DNA from: Escallonia rubra
Taxonomy: Eukaryota > Streptophyta > Magnoliopsida > Escalloniales > Escalloniaceae
Direction of reading: 5' to 3'
NCBI GenBank assembly: GCA_033065855.1
Contig: JAVXUO010002045.1
Coordinates: forward strand, 1 to 64,000
Length of the DNA stretch: 64,000 nt
The notes beneath the pieces were generated by a model, which saw only the letters and a program-made list of their open reading frames with translations, had not been told where the DNA came from and did not search any database. Below are positions 36,480-48,133 of the stretch, one piece after another (the first letter of the stretch is position 1; each line of letters begins with the position of its first letter). The position numbers and the translations under genes were made by a program.

Positions 36480-37790
36480 GTTGGAAGATGCTTCCTCCTA
36501 CCCCCAAAAAATGCCACATGTCGTCCCCTGTGAGCGACACGTCACCAGGGTTCCCAAATTCGCGCTACCTGCCCCACACAGCGCCGCTCTACTTGTCTGA
36601 GAAGACTGACCACACCATGACAGCATGATTAGAGTAAGCCCGTTGCCCCAGCCACCGATCCAAGCCCTTACTAAATCCCACAAAGGTGCGTCAAGAGACG
36701 CGTAGAGAACCTGACAGCGGCGAGGGTTGCCCATGTAGCCAACTACCAGGCGGACTAGGCGCGATACCCTCTAAAGATCTGCTTTCGTCTCGGAGTGACC
36801 CGGGGGTCATCGTCCTGGGGGCGCCGACGATCACCGGTAACGTGAGTGGACATGGTCGCAGCTCAGTGCCTAATGTCATGCAAGTCACCCCAGGCGGCGA
36901 TAGCTTTGTGGTAACGAGCCTATCCCGCTGCGAAGGGTCCTCGTGATGGAGCGCTACGAGCGGAGCCCCTCGAAATGCTGCACACTCCGGAGAGTGGGTC
37001 GAAACATGTTCCACGTCCATGGTGGGGGTGCATGGTGTGGTGAATGGGTGTAATGCCCAGAGGCCTGTAACAAAATTGTGGCTCGTAGGCGCGATGCCAA
37101 CGGCATGAGACATTGATTGTGGCACATGGGCGCGGTGCCTACAGCACGAGACATGATTGTGGCGCATGAGCGGGATGCCAACGGCATGAGACAATGATTG
37201 TGGCACATGGGCGCGGTGCCTACAGCACGAGACATGATTGTGGCGCATGAGCGGGATGCCAACGGCATGAGACAATGATTGTGGCGCATGGGCGCGGTGC
37301 CTACAGCACGAGACATGATTGTGGCGCATGAGCGCGATGCCAACGGCATGAGACAATGATTGTGGCGCATGGGCGCGGTGCCTACAGCACGAGACATGAT
37401 TGTGGCGCATGAGCGCGGTGCCTACAGCACGAGACATGATTGTGGCGCATGGGCGCGGTGCCTGCAGCACGAGACATGATTGTGGCACATGAGCGCGATG
37501 CCAACGGCAGGAGACAATGATTGTGGCGCATGGGCGCGGTGCCTACAGCACGAGACATGATTGTGGCGCATGAGCGCGATGCCAACGGCATGAGACAATG
37601 ATTGTGGCGCATGGGCGCGGTGCCTGCAGCACGAGACATGATTGTGGCGCATGAGCGCGGTGCCAACGGCATGACACATTGATTGTGACGCATGGGCGTG
37701 GCGACAATCGTCATGAGACAATACCTGGTGCCGGGGGCACATGTCGTGAAAGTGGCGCACGGGCGCGGAGACGACGCACGGGCGCGCGTC
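36480..37790 (-). repeat. LTR-like repeat, copy 2 (inverted relative to copy 1)
   Basis: 36511-37010 matches 340-840 in reverse complement, with shared blocks TGCCACATGTCGTCCCC, ACTAAATCCCACA and CCCCTCGAAATGCT. Beyond it lies the minisatellite at 37072-37790, equivalent to the degenerate one at 1-330. The ends of the unit and its mode of movement are not resolved. Confidence 0.55.
37072..37790 (-). repeat. Higher-order minisatellite (two alternating 39-bp monomers)
   Basis: Monomer A contains GATGCCAACGGCATGAGACA and monomer B GGTGCCTACAGCACGAGACA. Each is followed by TGATTGTGGCGCATG. They alternate A-B over about nine dimers of roughly 79 bp, with a B-B pair at about 37375-37450. The 39-bp monomer length is divisible by three, so long repeated open frames appear on the - strand; these are artefacts. 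Confidence 0.9.
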
Positions 37791-37849
37791 GGGTGTCCTG
37801 GAGAAGGGGCTTGAGTCGAGTGTGTATGTTATACCAAAATAATAAATGT

Positions 37850-38590
37850 GATCTTTAGTAAGGATAAAGTTGGGAGTGATGGTACGCGGCCGTCGGCGAA
37901 GGGTCACTCGATGGTAGCGCGCGACTTTGGGCGACGGGCATCGCGGAGGCGGTTCGCGGCCGCAGGTGACGAACGACGGATGTTGCGAGGTTGGTGTGCG
38001 AGCATTGGTGAGCATCGTGAAGATGCAAAACCCCGTGAAGACAAGTGCGCGTGGAAGGGGAGGCCGAAGGCCGAATTTTGGGGGAAGGCTAAGGCCGACC
38101 CCCATGGGAGGCCGAGACCGACCCTAGGGGGTGGCCAAAGCCAAGGCCCTCCCCCAAAGGGGAGGCCAAGGCCACTTCCCCTTTTTTGGTGGTTTTTGGG
38201 TACGCCGACGGTTGGTGTTTTGGCTGACAATGAGGAGTTGGGTAACCGAGGTACGACGAGCGTGTAGCTGTGAGTCGCACCCACGTGATGAACAAGGTGC
38301 CAAAGTCACACATGAGGCGTACGAAGCAAAAAATGCACGAGAAGTGAGTAACTGGGGGGGGAAGGCCAAGGCCAACCCCCATGGGGGGCCGAGGCCGACC
38401 CCATGGGGTAGGCCAAGGCCTTTGCCCCTTGACCCCGTTGCTCCGGTTGCGCCGTCGGCCGATGTTTTTTGGTGAAAAAGTGCTCGGGTGGTCGTGGCGT
38501 GACGATCTTGCTACCGTGAGTCACGCTAACATGAAATAATTGGCGCCAAAGTCGCGCACTAGGCATGCGCAGCGAAAAATGCATGTTACT
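37850..38590. repeat. GC-rich duplicated segment of unknown type
   Basis: Two related blocks, about 38050-38340 and 38345-38585, share GGAAGGCCAAGGCC / CCCCCATGGG palindromic strings and a GTGAGTC...GCGCCAAAGTC...GCAAAAAATGCA end. The GC content is well above that of the surrounding window. It adjoins the LTR-like copy 2 and may belong to the same element. No coding domain is seen. Confidence 0.5.
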
Positions 38591-38708
38591 TGGGCACGCG
38601 CACTTTGACCGATTCAATGCGTTGAAAAATTGACCGTTGAATGTGTCGACGTGTTCGCGAAAAATAGGACCCGTAGTGGGCCCTTGGGTCTGACCAAGAT
38701 AGTTTGGG

Positions 38709-38710
<2 letters not shown>

Positions 38711-38774
<64 letters not shown>
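38711..38774. repeat. (TA)n microsatellite at the left end of the outer MULE
   Basis: About 64 bases of TA dinucleotides directly abut the terminal GAGCTGAT of the outer element. Confidence 0.95.
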
Positions 38775-38777
<3 letters not shown>

Positions 38778-39070
38778 CTGATTCGTTGATAGCGCTAGCA
38801 AAATAGGAGAAGTTGCAAACGCTAGATCTTTTTTTTTTCAAAAGCTATCAGCCGTCCGCTACACAGTGTAGCGGACGGGATTTTTTACCAAATTGCCTCT
38901 CCAACCTTGTCCGCTACACTATGTGGCGGACGACTTTTTGACCCTGACAACCGTCAGTCAAAAAGTAGTCCGCTACACTGTGTAGCGGACGACTTTTTCC
39001 CTGACAGTGGTCAAGTCATCCACATCCCTCCTGACAGTTGTCACATCAGTCCTGTCCCCCCACGACTGTT
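38775..39070 (+). repeat. Left TIR of the outer MULE
   Basis: It matches the reverse complement of 54960-55279, including TTGATAGCGCTAG, GAAGTTGCAAACG, the T-tract, CCAAATTGCC and GACCCTGACAACCGTCAG. It contains three of the GTCCGCTACAC palindromes. Confidence 0.85.
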
Positions 39071-39198
39071 ACTTTGTAATTATCCCCACCGTCCGCTACA
39101 CTGTGTAGCAGACGAGATTTAAATAAATACTAAATAAATTTTGTCCGCTACATTGTGTAGCGGACGAACTTTACTGTCCGCTATACTATGTCGCGGAC
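38852..39198. repeat. Subterminal palindromes, left cluster (six copies)
   Basis: Near-perfect 23-27-bp palindromes, half-site GTCCGCTACAC followed by its reverse complement, lie at 38852-38878, 38909-38932, 38968-38990, 39090-39114, 39143-39166 and 39176-39198. The last copies are the least perfect. They resemble arrays of transposase-binding sites, but could equally make RNA hairpins. Confidence 0.9.
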
Positions 39199-39202
39199 GA
39201 TC

Positions 39203-39214
39203 CATATATATACA
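39203..39214 (+). promoter_or_regulatory. TATA box near the left TIR, likely for the PMD/Ulp1 gene
   Basis: CATATATATACA lies just inside the palindrome cluster and is followed by a C/T-rich leader-like stretch. In the outer element before nesting it would drive transcription into the PMD exons. No start codon exon could be fixed. Confidence 0.4.
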
Positions 39215-39439
39215 CAAAAGCCTAACTTTGAAACTCTTAGTCATTCTTTCTTCTCACAAAATTTTCTAGCGGCGTTGACAACCAGATCTGCGCAATTTCT
39301 TCCAAAAAAATCATTTAATCGTCTCATCAATCACTTAAGTTCACAAACTAATCCTTTATTTGTTCATAATTTAGAGTTGTTATGAGTATTACGTCTTATG
39401 CATGGTTTTGATTATGTATTGAGCATGTGCTAGCGTTGG

Positions 39440-39481
<42 letters not shown>

Positions 39482-39484
<3 letters not shown>

Positions 39485-39956
39485 AAAGAAAATATAAGGC
39501 TAGCCTCACGCAACTTGCGTGACGCTAGCGGCAAAAACTACGTAGTTTCGTTAAAAAAAAATGAGTTCAGATATTGTTTTCTTTTTTTTTCCTGTTTTTC
39601 TGTCGCGCATTGTCTCTCCCTTCCCCCTGTTTCCTCTCATCTCTTCCCTGTCTTCTCTGAGCAGGCCCTAGCACCATCGCCCTAACCTTCCACCGTCGGC
39701 CATCATCACCCATCAACGCCCCAACATCCTGCCGCAACTGTAACAGGCTAATCGTCATCAACGCCCCAACCTTCCACCGTAGACCACCAACAGCCATCGT
39801 AGACCACCAACCTTCCGTTGCCGCCGCTGTAAACAGCCATTCCTGTCGCAACCTTCCTTCGCCGGCTACTGTCAACCGTCCTGCACCGGCCAACACTGCC
39901 TCCACAGTTTCCACAGACGAACACCACACTACCTCCACAGACGAACGCCACACCTC
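39482..39956 (+). repeat. Left TIR of the inner MULE
   Basis: It is about 475 bp long and alignable almost throughout with the inverted right copy. Its start contains the palindrome GCCTCACGCAACTTGCGTGA. Its inner half is rich in CCACCG-type triplets and gives low-complexity frames. Confidence 0.85.
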
Positions 39957-42900
39957 TTTATAGAAACCCAGCACTACCGCCGGCCACTTCACAGAGCCAA
40001 GCAGCACCTTATAGCTTGAAGGCTAGCCTCCGTCGCCGAGTAGTTCCATCGTGAGCAACCCTTGCAAAGAACTACGCAGACCTCCCATCACCCACCACAT
40101 CAAAGCATCGCCACATACTGAAATCAGGCAAGTTTTAATCTACCCCGCCTCTCTATTTTATAATGGTTTTGTTCTTGCTTCTTCCATGTTAAAAACATTT
40201 TGTTTAATTAGGGTACAAATGATGATTTCTTTACGGTTTCGCACACTTCTTATAGTTCCCAATTTGATCACCAACTATTCGATGAAAGTCCTAGCATGTT
40301 TAATCCTTGATACAAAGACCATGGTCTGCACCAATTTGGCAACGAGGACATCAATGTAATAAAACTAAACAGATTTAATGGCACCTAAGAAGTGCTGTTT
40401 AGAAAATTTCCTCGGAAAATAGTAATAAAACTGAACAAAGCACATTTAGCAACCATTGATTGTTATAGTATACAGAGCTGTGAGTATCTTCCGCCAACCC
40501 GGAAAATGTTACTTTGAAACAAGTTAGTATTCAAGTTAGAATCAGAACAACTGTTACTTTGAGAAAATTTAATATCTAAATTAGCTCCTACGACATGCGA
40601 TTTCAGTAAATAAATCATCATTCATATATAGCACCAGCATCCAATTTCAAGCAAAGTTGATGTTTTCATTTGATCTGGGAACTTGGAAGCTCTATTTGCT
40701 TTTTGGCTATATGAGTGTCACCCTTGTCGTTTCTTCATTTGGTTTAGAAACAAAGGTTGGAGAGAAAAACAAGGCTGAGTATTGCTTCAAAGAGGATGAT
40801 GAACCGGTTATGCTTGTTGATCTGAATTTTGACTTTTCACTTAGATTTGACGAAAGGGTTCAATTTATGCAGATTTTTCTTGACAATTTCTGCGGTCTCT
40901 CGTCTCTAGAGAGATTTTCCGTTACACACCACTACCAAGTGCCAACCACCACCTTCACCGTTGTCACTGCCACACCATCTGTGCTGCCAGACCACCACCG
41001 TCGTTGCTACCAAACCGCCATCGCTAATAACACATCACCCTGCCATCATCACCACCACCGCCCCTGCCACCAATTTATTGATTACTAATTCTCCCTCCAT
41101 CAATACAACCAATGGCCCCGGTGCCACCACTGCTATATAGCATAAACCGGCTAGTCCTTCACACACCACTTCCAAGTGCCAACCAACCACCGGTACCACC
41201 ACCAACACCGCCGCCGCCGCCGCCACTGGTACAATAGCTACTCCACACACCGCTGCCAAATTCTACCTTCCCCACCGCCAGTGATGCACAACACTGCAAA
41301 CACCAATCTGAGAGGCACATAGGTACTCCTAACGCCGTCAACACTACCCTGGCCACTGTCACTACTTGAAACCATTCAAACATCTATTGGACACAACAAA
41401 GCTAATATACTGCCAAATGCAACAAAATCTGAGGAAAACATCAATAACCCTTTATGGAATCAAAATCTAAAAGTGTAGTGTATTCATGACATTCATCATT
41501 TTTCCAAACAAAATTCTATTAAGAGTCCAAAGAGCCTTCTAAGTTCCAACAGCAGCAGAGCTGCAAATTTTTTGTCATCCTTGCTTTTCCCTCACCTAGG
41601 AGGCTTCTCTCACGGTCTTGTCGTCTTCGCAAGAAATAAGTGCGCGCAAGGTGACATCAACTCATTTAACCTTGGTGCGTCTCAAGCTAGTTCAATATCA
41701 TACCTGCAGCTTAACTAAACCAATTAAAGATCAATCAAGGACAAACAAAAAGTGAATTGCTAACCAAATATTTGTAAGGCTCTATTCCTTAAATTTCGTC
41801 TCCATACTTATGTTAAATTTGGTAGATGCCTGATTAATTTTGAGAAAATTTAGCTTTTGCAGGTTCATTTTTAGTCCCAAGCCCATATTTATTATGGGGG
41901 GTGGTAAGGTTCCACTGCAAGAGAGTTACTTAGTCACAGGTGTGTGACATTGATGAGGTGAGAATTCATTCTCATGTTTTCTTTTTCTTTCCCACCCCAA
42001 GTTTCTTTCTTCTTTTGTTCTTTTGTTTATACATGTGGTTATTTATTCTTTGCAGTAATTTGGGCATTAGGAAGAAGCCCTTGGCAATTGGTGATGAGGA
42101 TCGTGCAGCGGTCAACAACTTTGTGAGGTCATCCATCAAGTCAATTAAGAAATCAATGAAGATGTAACAGCAAATAAAATAAGTTTATGTAATTATGAAG
42201 AAGTATGGTATCTCTAGTTCTTAATATTAGTTAGAGAGTGTTAGTCAGCATTCTTTTAGCTGAATAATCTTGTGAGATATATTTGTAATTATGTCCGATC
42301 TGTTGCGTATAAATTTTTGTTTTCTATTGCAATAACAGTTTGTTGTTTGAAGTTTGAACCAGTGAGTTCAACTTGATAGTGTATTGAGCAGGATTACATA
42401 TTTTACCAAATAAAACGCAACAGTATTCATAAAAAGATTCAAAAAAATGAAGCTGCCAAAATGTGAATCTTATAACATAGACATAATTGATACGAATAGA
42501 CCTTGCAAATATGAATTGATGTTGTATTGAACACATCTCCAAAATGTCAAAATTAGGACAGATTTTTCATAAAGATGTCGGCAACCATATTGAATAACAT
42601 GACACCATGTAAATCTGTACGCTAAGAACACCTCAATCAGTGTAAAGTTAAGCTTCGTCACTCTTAATTCAACAAATCGTCAACTCTTAATAAGCAACAA
42701 ATATCCATAATCAAGGAAGTAAAAAACAATGAATAGTCCAAAACTAAGCTTGGTCTCTCAACATAAATCCCTAGCAATTGCCTTCGCACGTCTACAACGC
42801 TTATTCATTATGTAATCGAACTCATTTCTTGCAGTGGTCCTACATACAAACAAGAGTTATCAGTTATGTCAACAAAGAAGCAGGAGAAGTGGAAGAACAA

Positions 42901-43002
42901 TGTCAGAAAATAATAACGTTAAATCAAATCTTACGCAAATCTGCAGCTATTGAACAAAATTGCCTTCTCCTTCATCCCTCTGAGATCATGCACGTTTATA
43001 AG
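39957..43002. other. Non-transposase interior of the inner MULE, possible captured DNA
   Basis: No known domain is found. 40657-41088 (+) has an open frame whose first half has balanced composition, and 42055-42167 (+) reads IRKKPLAIGDEDRAAVNNF after a good TTTGCAG acceptor. Both look like exon pieces but I cannot name them. 40930-41380 is CCACCA-rich. MULEs often carry host gene fragments, so capture is a reasonable but unproven reading. Confidence 0.35.
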
Positions 43003-45432
43003 TTAGTATATATCTCTCAAATGATTCACGCAACATAATATATTACATTGAAAAATAAAGTAATATGTGAAGTTGAGTTCAAAATATACATTTCGCTTAG
43101 CACAACCAGTTCGGTAATGACTTTTCCCATGACAATATGCACAAGTTCTTTGTTTCTTTTCCTCTTTCGTCAATTCAATAGAAGATTTCAACCTAGTAGC
43201 AACCTTTGGGCGTCCTTTGGTCTTAACTGGGGCAGCAGGGTCACGTATAGAAATCTGATGTATACTTTCCATTTGAGAAATACATGTACTTGAACCAACT
43301 TGACTAACCATTTTGTCACCAACAAGTTTCTCCACGTTGTTTCTCACAGCTTGCTTTTCTAAGAAGCTACTAAGCCATGCATCAATCTCATGTATTTCTG
43401 AAGGGAAATTTCTTCCATTATCTATTACCTTTGAAAACTTTGCTCGAACAGACCACAACGTTAAAAGGCTTACTCCCTTTTCAGTTGAATGTCCCCCGAT
43501 CTCGTCCATTCGATCGCCAACATCTCCCACCTTATACAGAGCATGAATTGTCCACCTAAGCAAAATGTAATATTCAGGAAGATCAGTTATTTTCTTTTTC
43601 TTCAATATATAAATGATATGCTTGCATAATATTCCCGCCGTCTCTAACTTAGCACATGAACAAGTAACCTTAACACTTTTTGACGAATAATAGTGAACTG
43701 TTTGCCATTTTTCCTTATCAATAGTTATCAAACCCACCCTGTACCTTGTGACGTCGGGCTCCTTACTCAATGTTATGTGCAAACAGCTAACACTAGCATT
43801 CCATTCTTTCTTGAAGATCTCAAACACGCTTCGAGTATAGCATTCTCCGGCTCTTGCTTCAATTGGATGATCAGATGATAAGATTGCTCTTGAATTCGTT
43901 GTCTTAAAATCTTCATCTTCCTCGGCATACCTTCGATTATAAACTGCATTGTCATATTTCACAACAACTCATTCAACATAGTACTAGAATTCACATACCC
44001 GTCAAAAAATGAATATATGCTTTCACTTCGTCCACTCATGGTCATGCCAGCAAAAAAAGTATCTTTGAGAAAAAGCTTAGCCCAATGTGCACGTATGTTG
44101 TACATATTTTGAATCCACCAATTTTCTTTTAAGTCACACTTGGCATTCAAATCCACCCATCTAGCCTCAAAATCTTCAACAGTCTCACTTTTTGTCCAGT
44201 TGTTATGGGCTTCATGAAAGTAATTGTAACGGTATCGCAAAGGTTGTAGATGCTCCATGACGTGCTTCTTAATGTGCCATGCACAAAAACGATGTTGTGT
44301 ATTTGGAAACACTTTTGCAATTGCATTTCTCATTGCTCTATCCTGGTCAGTGATGATTGCAGTCGGGGGCCTCTCAAACATGCATCGCAAAAAATGCTCA
44401 AACAACCACACAAATGTTGTCTCTGTTTCATCCTCCAACAATGCAGCTCCAAACAATACAGACTGGTGGTGGTGGTTTACTCCAACAAATGGAGCAAATG
44501 GCATCCTAAATTTATTAGTCATGTAAGTCACATCAAATACAATAACATCACCAAACTGTTGACCTTCCGTCAGCCCAAAAAACACTTTTGAGAGAACCAT
44601 CTATAGCTAAATCCACAGCAAAATAATAATTGTCATCTAATGTGGCCTTCTCTTGAAAATGTTTAATAATTTCATAACATTATTTTCCCACATTATTTTT
44701 TCTTTCAATGCGTATAATACTAGAACATTGTCTTGGAGTTACGTCAGCTTCTTCGCTGGGCTTCATCACATTCACAACCCTAGTAATCTGAGAAGCTTTC
44801 AGGCCCTCATGGTTAAGTTCAGATACTAGAGACTTACATACATTTGTACGATGGTACTTACTATGAGAACGATGCTTGATTACCTTTGATGCAATAGTAG
44901 TGAGAGGATGGTTATGAACATCTTGAAACTTGTCGACAACCCACACTCCAAGCTTCTTTGACAAAGTAACTTGCATCATCGCTTCACAACCGGTTCTCAA
45001 GTCCCTACGCCTTTTTTTGTTCACATTCGGTTTCTTGTCATCCACTCTCTTGAAGCCCTCCTTATTGCACACGAATTGCCTCCTAAAAATTGCACCAGTG
45101 GCCCTAATCTTATGCGCATTGTGTTTGCGAGTACCAAAACCATTTAAAAGAGCATACTAATTGTAGAAGTCGTATGCCGCTTCCAGCGTATCAAATGTTT
45201 TTCCATTTATCGGTTGACTATCAAAATTTTCAAAATTTTCATAACCCTCATTCTGTCTAGGCGTTCTAACCTCATCATCACATTGCGAAAGATCATAAAC
45301 ATCATCTACCCTAGGTTCATCACAGACATGAGTATCAGGAATATCAAAATCAGTCAAACCTTCAGTCGCATCAATTTCCTCAATCGACTGAAAACTCTGT
45401 GAGCCCATTGGTGTGCTTCCACTGTGAGTCAT
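43003..45432 (-). pseudogene. FAR1-type MULE transposase of the inner MULE
   Basis: Read on the - strand, 45432-45157 is the acidic N-terminus ending FDTLEAAYDFYN. 45156-44680 is the FAR1 zinc-finger DNA-binding domain (FVCNKEGFKR ... GCEAMMQVTL ... VVDKFQDVHNHPL). 44580-43959 is the MULE DDE domain (VIVFDVTYMTNKFRMPFAPF, AIITDQDRAMRNAI, HRFCAWHI). 43962-43003 has the SWIM zinc finger (CSCAKLETAGILCKHII) and a C-terminal CAYCHGKSHYRTGC knuckle. It is broken by an in-frame TAG at 45157-45159, a TAA near 44680, a small deletion near 44575 and a one-base shift near 43960. An active protein would bind the TIR ends and cut and join DNA in the nucleus. Confidence 0.88.
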
Positions 45433-46062
45433 GTAATTGAACTTGAGCTAAGCTGATACATTTGTGGCTGACTAGGAGAGGAAAGCTATTTCTTCATCGG
45501 TGAGCTTTCTCAGGAACTTTGTTGGGTTACCTGCCCACACATGCGTTCAACAAAAAACATGTATTAAACATCAACCAATAGGACAAGTCCTCGAACTACT
45601 TAGGTGATCAACAAACTCAACCTACTTATGAATGAACACTAATCATCGTAAATTTGATGGCAGCATACATACACTTGAAAAAAATGCTTCTGCCTCACAT
45701 GCGTAAGGAATCCTCAAGAACGGAAGATAAAAATGCTACTTTCTTACAAGGAATGGTGGGGAGTGGAAACTGTGGAGGCAGTGGGCGGCGCAGGAAGGGT
45801 GTGATGGTGTGTTGCTCGTGGGGAGTGAAAACTAGGCAATGGGCAGCGCAGGAAGGGTGGCAGGAAGGGTGTGACAGTGGGTTGCTCATGGGGAGTAAAA
45901 ACTAGGCAGTGGGCACTAGAGAACGTTTGCGGCAGGAATGGATATATACGACAGCCGGAGATGGAAGATTATTGGTCTAGGCAGCCGTGATGGTGTTCGT
46001 GGGGAGTGAAAACTATGGAGGCAGTGTGTCGTTCGTCTGTGGTGTTGGTTATGTACTGTCGC

Positions 46063-46339
46063 AAGTGTGGCGTTCATCTGTGGAGGCAGTGTGGTGTTTG
46101 TCTGTGGAAACTGTGGAGGTAGTGTTGGCCGGTGCAGGACAGTTGACAGTAGCCGGCGAAGGAAGGTTGAGACAGGAATGGCTGTTTATGGTGGCAGCGA
46201 CGGAAGGTTGGTGGTCTACGATGGCTGTCGGTGGTCTACAGTGGAAGGTTGGGGCGTTGATGACGGTTAGCCTGTTACAGTTGCGGTAGGATGTTGGGGC
46301 GTTGATGGGTGATGATGGCCGACGGTGGAAGGTTAGGGC
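46063..46339 (-). repeat. Right TIR of the inner MULE, inner part
   Basis: It is the inverted match to about 39680-39956 and ends at GTTAGGGC, where the hAT element interrupts it. The rest of this TIR resumes at 47591. Confidence 0.85.
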
Positions 46340-47590
46340 TAGAGATGTCAAAAGGGCCGGGCGGCCCGCGGGCTGGCCCGGCCCGGCCCGTTTTTGGCCC
46401 GGCCCTCTTTTGGCCCAAAATTGGCCCCATTTTGGCCCTAAGGTTGGCCCGATTTCTGGCCCTACACACAGGCCCTCTTTTGGCCCTAAGGTTGGCCCTA
46501 TTTCTGGCCCTTTTTTGGCCCTACACACAGGCCCTCTTTTGGCCCAATATTATTGTATACACACATTATTATGTATAAGTGTGCGTGTCCAACGATGATC
46601 GAATGAGCAATGAAACTGAACATGAATTATGATGATCGTTCTTCCTTGGTGCAATAATCAAAGATTTGTTTGTTTGACGTAAAACAAGAATTAGATTACA
46701 ATCGAACTGTGAAAAAATCATGAGCCTCCTTGAAGAGGCCTTGGCGGTCTTGGTTGGGCTGAACTTATTTGTTAATAAATACCAAACCGACTAATTCCAC
46801 CCTCTTACATATAAATTAGTATTGGCACCGTGCGTAAAAAAATAACTGTTAAAATACATATAAAAAGCTAGTGTTTATATTATTAAATAATAATAACAAA
46901 ATAGATAGTAAAATAATAATATTATTTTCACCTTTTTATGAGTTTTCAATCACTCTAAAAAATAATTGTCATTCTTTCAGCATCGAAAGAAGAAGTAAAA
47001 TATTAAATAATAGAAATAGTCTCTTTCAAATAGTAGAAATAGTCTCTAGGGCAATTTAGCGTTGCTACTACTTGCTTGGATAAGGTAAAAAATTTGTGCA
47101 TATGACTTCAACAGATGTTTATTGGAAAAAAAAAAAGAGAAGATGCTACTATATTACAAAAAGAAAGAAAAGCCAAATACCGTGCAAACATTTGCGAAAA
47201 TTTAAAGAGTTACTGTATCAAGTAATTTGATAGATGTAATTGTCATTTTTTATTTACCAAACTTTCGAAAAATACTACTTATAAATTATAATGTTAGTAC
47301 GCGAAAAAAGGTTGTCAATATTACACCAAATTAACATGTATCAATCTCAACCAATTAATTTGATGTATTCTTGTTGGCCATCGATGCAAATAAATAACAA
47401 GGAGTTGGGAACCAAAAAAAAAATTTGGGCCTGGGCCCGGCCCTATATATTGGGCCTAAGGCTGGGCCCATATATCCAGATTTTAGGCCCGGCCCGGCCC
47501 GTTTTCCAGTCATTAGGCCCGGGCCCGGCCCGTTTTTGTTGGAGACCCGTTGGCTTGGGCCGGCCCAAGCCCGGCCCATTGACATATCTA
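46340..47590. mobile_element. Non-autonomous hAT element inside the inner MULE TIR
   Basis: The ends TAGAGATGTCAAAAG and the inverse TAGATATGTCAATG are flanked by a perfect 8-bp duplication GTTAGGGC (46332-46339 and 47591-47598). Subterminal regions are packed with GGCCCGGCCC-type repeats (46366-46530 and 47429-47578), likely transposase-binding sites. The AT-rich middle encodes nothing. Removing it restores an uninterrupted TIR, which dates it after the inner MULE. Confidence 0.9.
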
Positions 47591-47794
47591 GTTAGGGCAA
47601 TGGTGCTAGGGCCTGCTCAGAGAAGACAGGGAAGAGATGAGAGGAAACATGGGGAAGGGAGAGACAACGCGCGACAGAAAAATAGGAAAAAAAAAGAAAA
47701 CAATATCTGGGTTCATTTTTTGAACGAAACTACGTAGTTTTTGCCGCTAGCCTCACGCAACTTGCGTGAGGCTAGCCTTATATTCGCTTTCCCC
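47591..47794 (-). repeat. Right TIR of the inner MULE, outer part
   Basis: It is the inverted match to 39482-39680, including the ACTACGTAGTTT and CTCACGCAACTTGCGTGAG palindromes. It ends TTTCCCC before a TA run. Confidence 0.85.
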
Positions 47795-47815
47795 TATATA
47801 TATATTACCAAGGCT

Positions 47816-47890
<75 letters not shown>

Positions 47891-47917
47891 CGTGAGGCTA
47901 GCCTTATATTCACTTTC

Positions 47918-47967
<50 letters not shown>

Positions 47968-47999
47968 CCAACGCTAGCGCGCGCACACACACACACACA

Positions 48000-48067
<68 letters not shown>

Positions 48068-48081
48068 CTAGCGTTGGTAAT
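47795..48081. repeat. Microsatellite-rich palindromic junction
   Basis: TA, CA, TA, a second copy of the TIR tip (47888-47920, TTGCGTGAGGCTAGCCTTA), TA, then ACCAACGCTAGCGCGCGC-CA-TA-GT-GCGCGCGCTAGCGTTGGT follow one another. The final part (about 47966-48081) is an imperfect inverted repeat centred on TA. GCTAGCGTTGGTAAT also occurs just left of the inner MULE (39430-39444) in direct orientation, so it may mark the original insertion site. Confidence 0.75.
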
Positions 48082-48133
48082 TTGCGAGCGATTGATAAAA
48101 GCTTCTAAACTTGACGTTTTTCCATAATTTTAG

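Larger units (their letters stand above)
39482..47794. mobile_element. Nested Mutator-like element (inner MULE)
   Basis: The left TIR (39482-39956) begins GGAAAGAAAATATAAGGCTAG. It recurs inverted at the right as 47591-47794 plus 46063-46339, the two parts separated by a hAT insertion. Shared blocks include GCCTCACGCAACTTGCGTG, ACTACGTAGTTT and AACCTTCCACCGTCGGCCAT. It carries a FAR1-type transposase (43003-45432, -). Both ends abut TA microsatellites. The outer element resumes at 48082 with PMD-gene sequence, so the insertion lies upstream of, or in an intron of, that gene. Confidence 0.8.

Noticed and set aside
36691..37714. Long repeated open frames on the - strand (His/Ala/Cys-rich)
   Set aside because: They are the translation of a 39-bp minisatellite whose unit is a multiple of three; there is no start context or domain.
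38852..39198. CRISPR-like array of short regularly spaced palindromes
   Set aside because: The host is a plant, spacing is irregular, and the palindromes lie in transposon TIRs beside a transposase.
47741..48071. Ile/Tyr repeat frames
   Set aside because: They come from TA and CA microsatellites.
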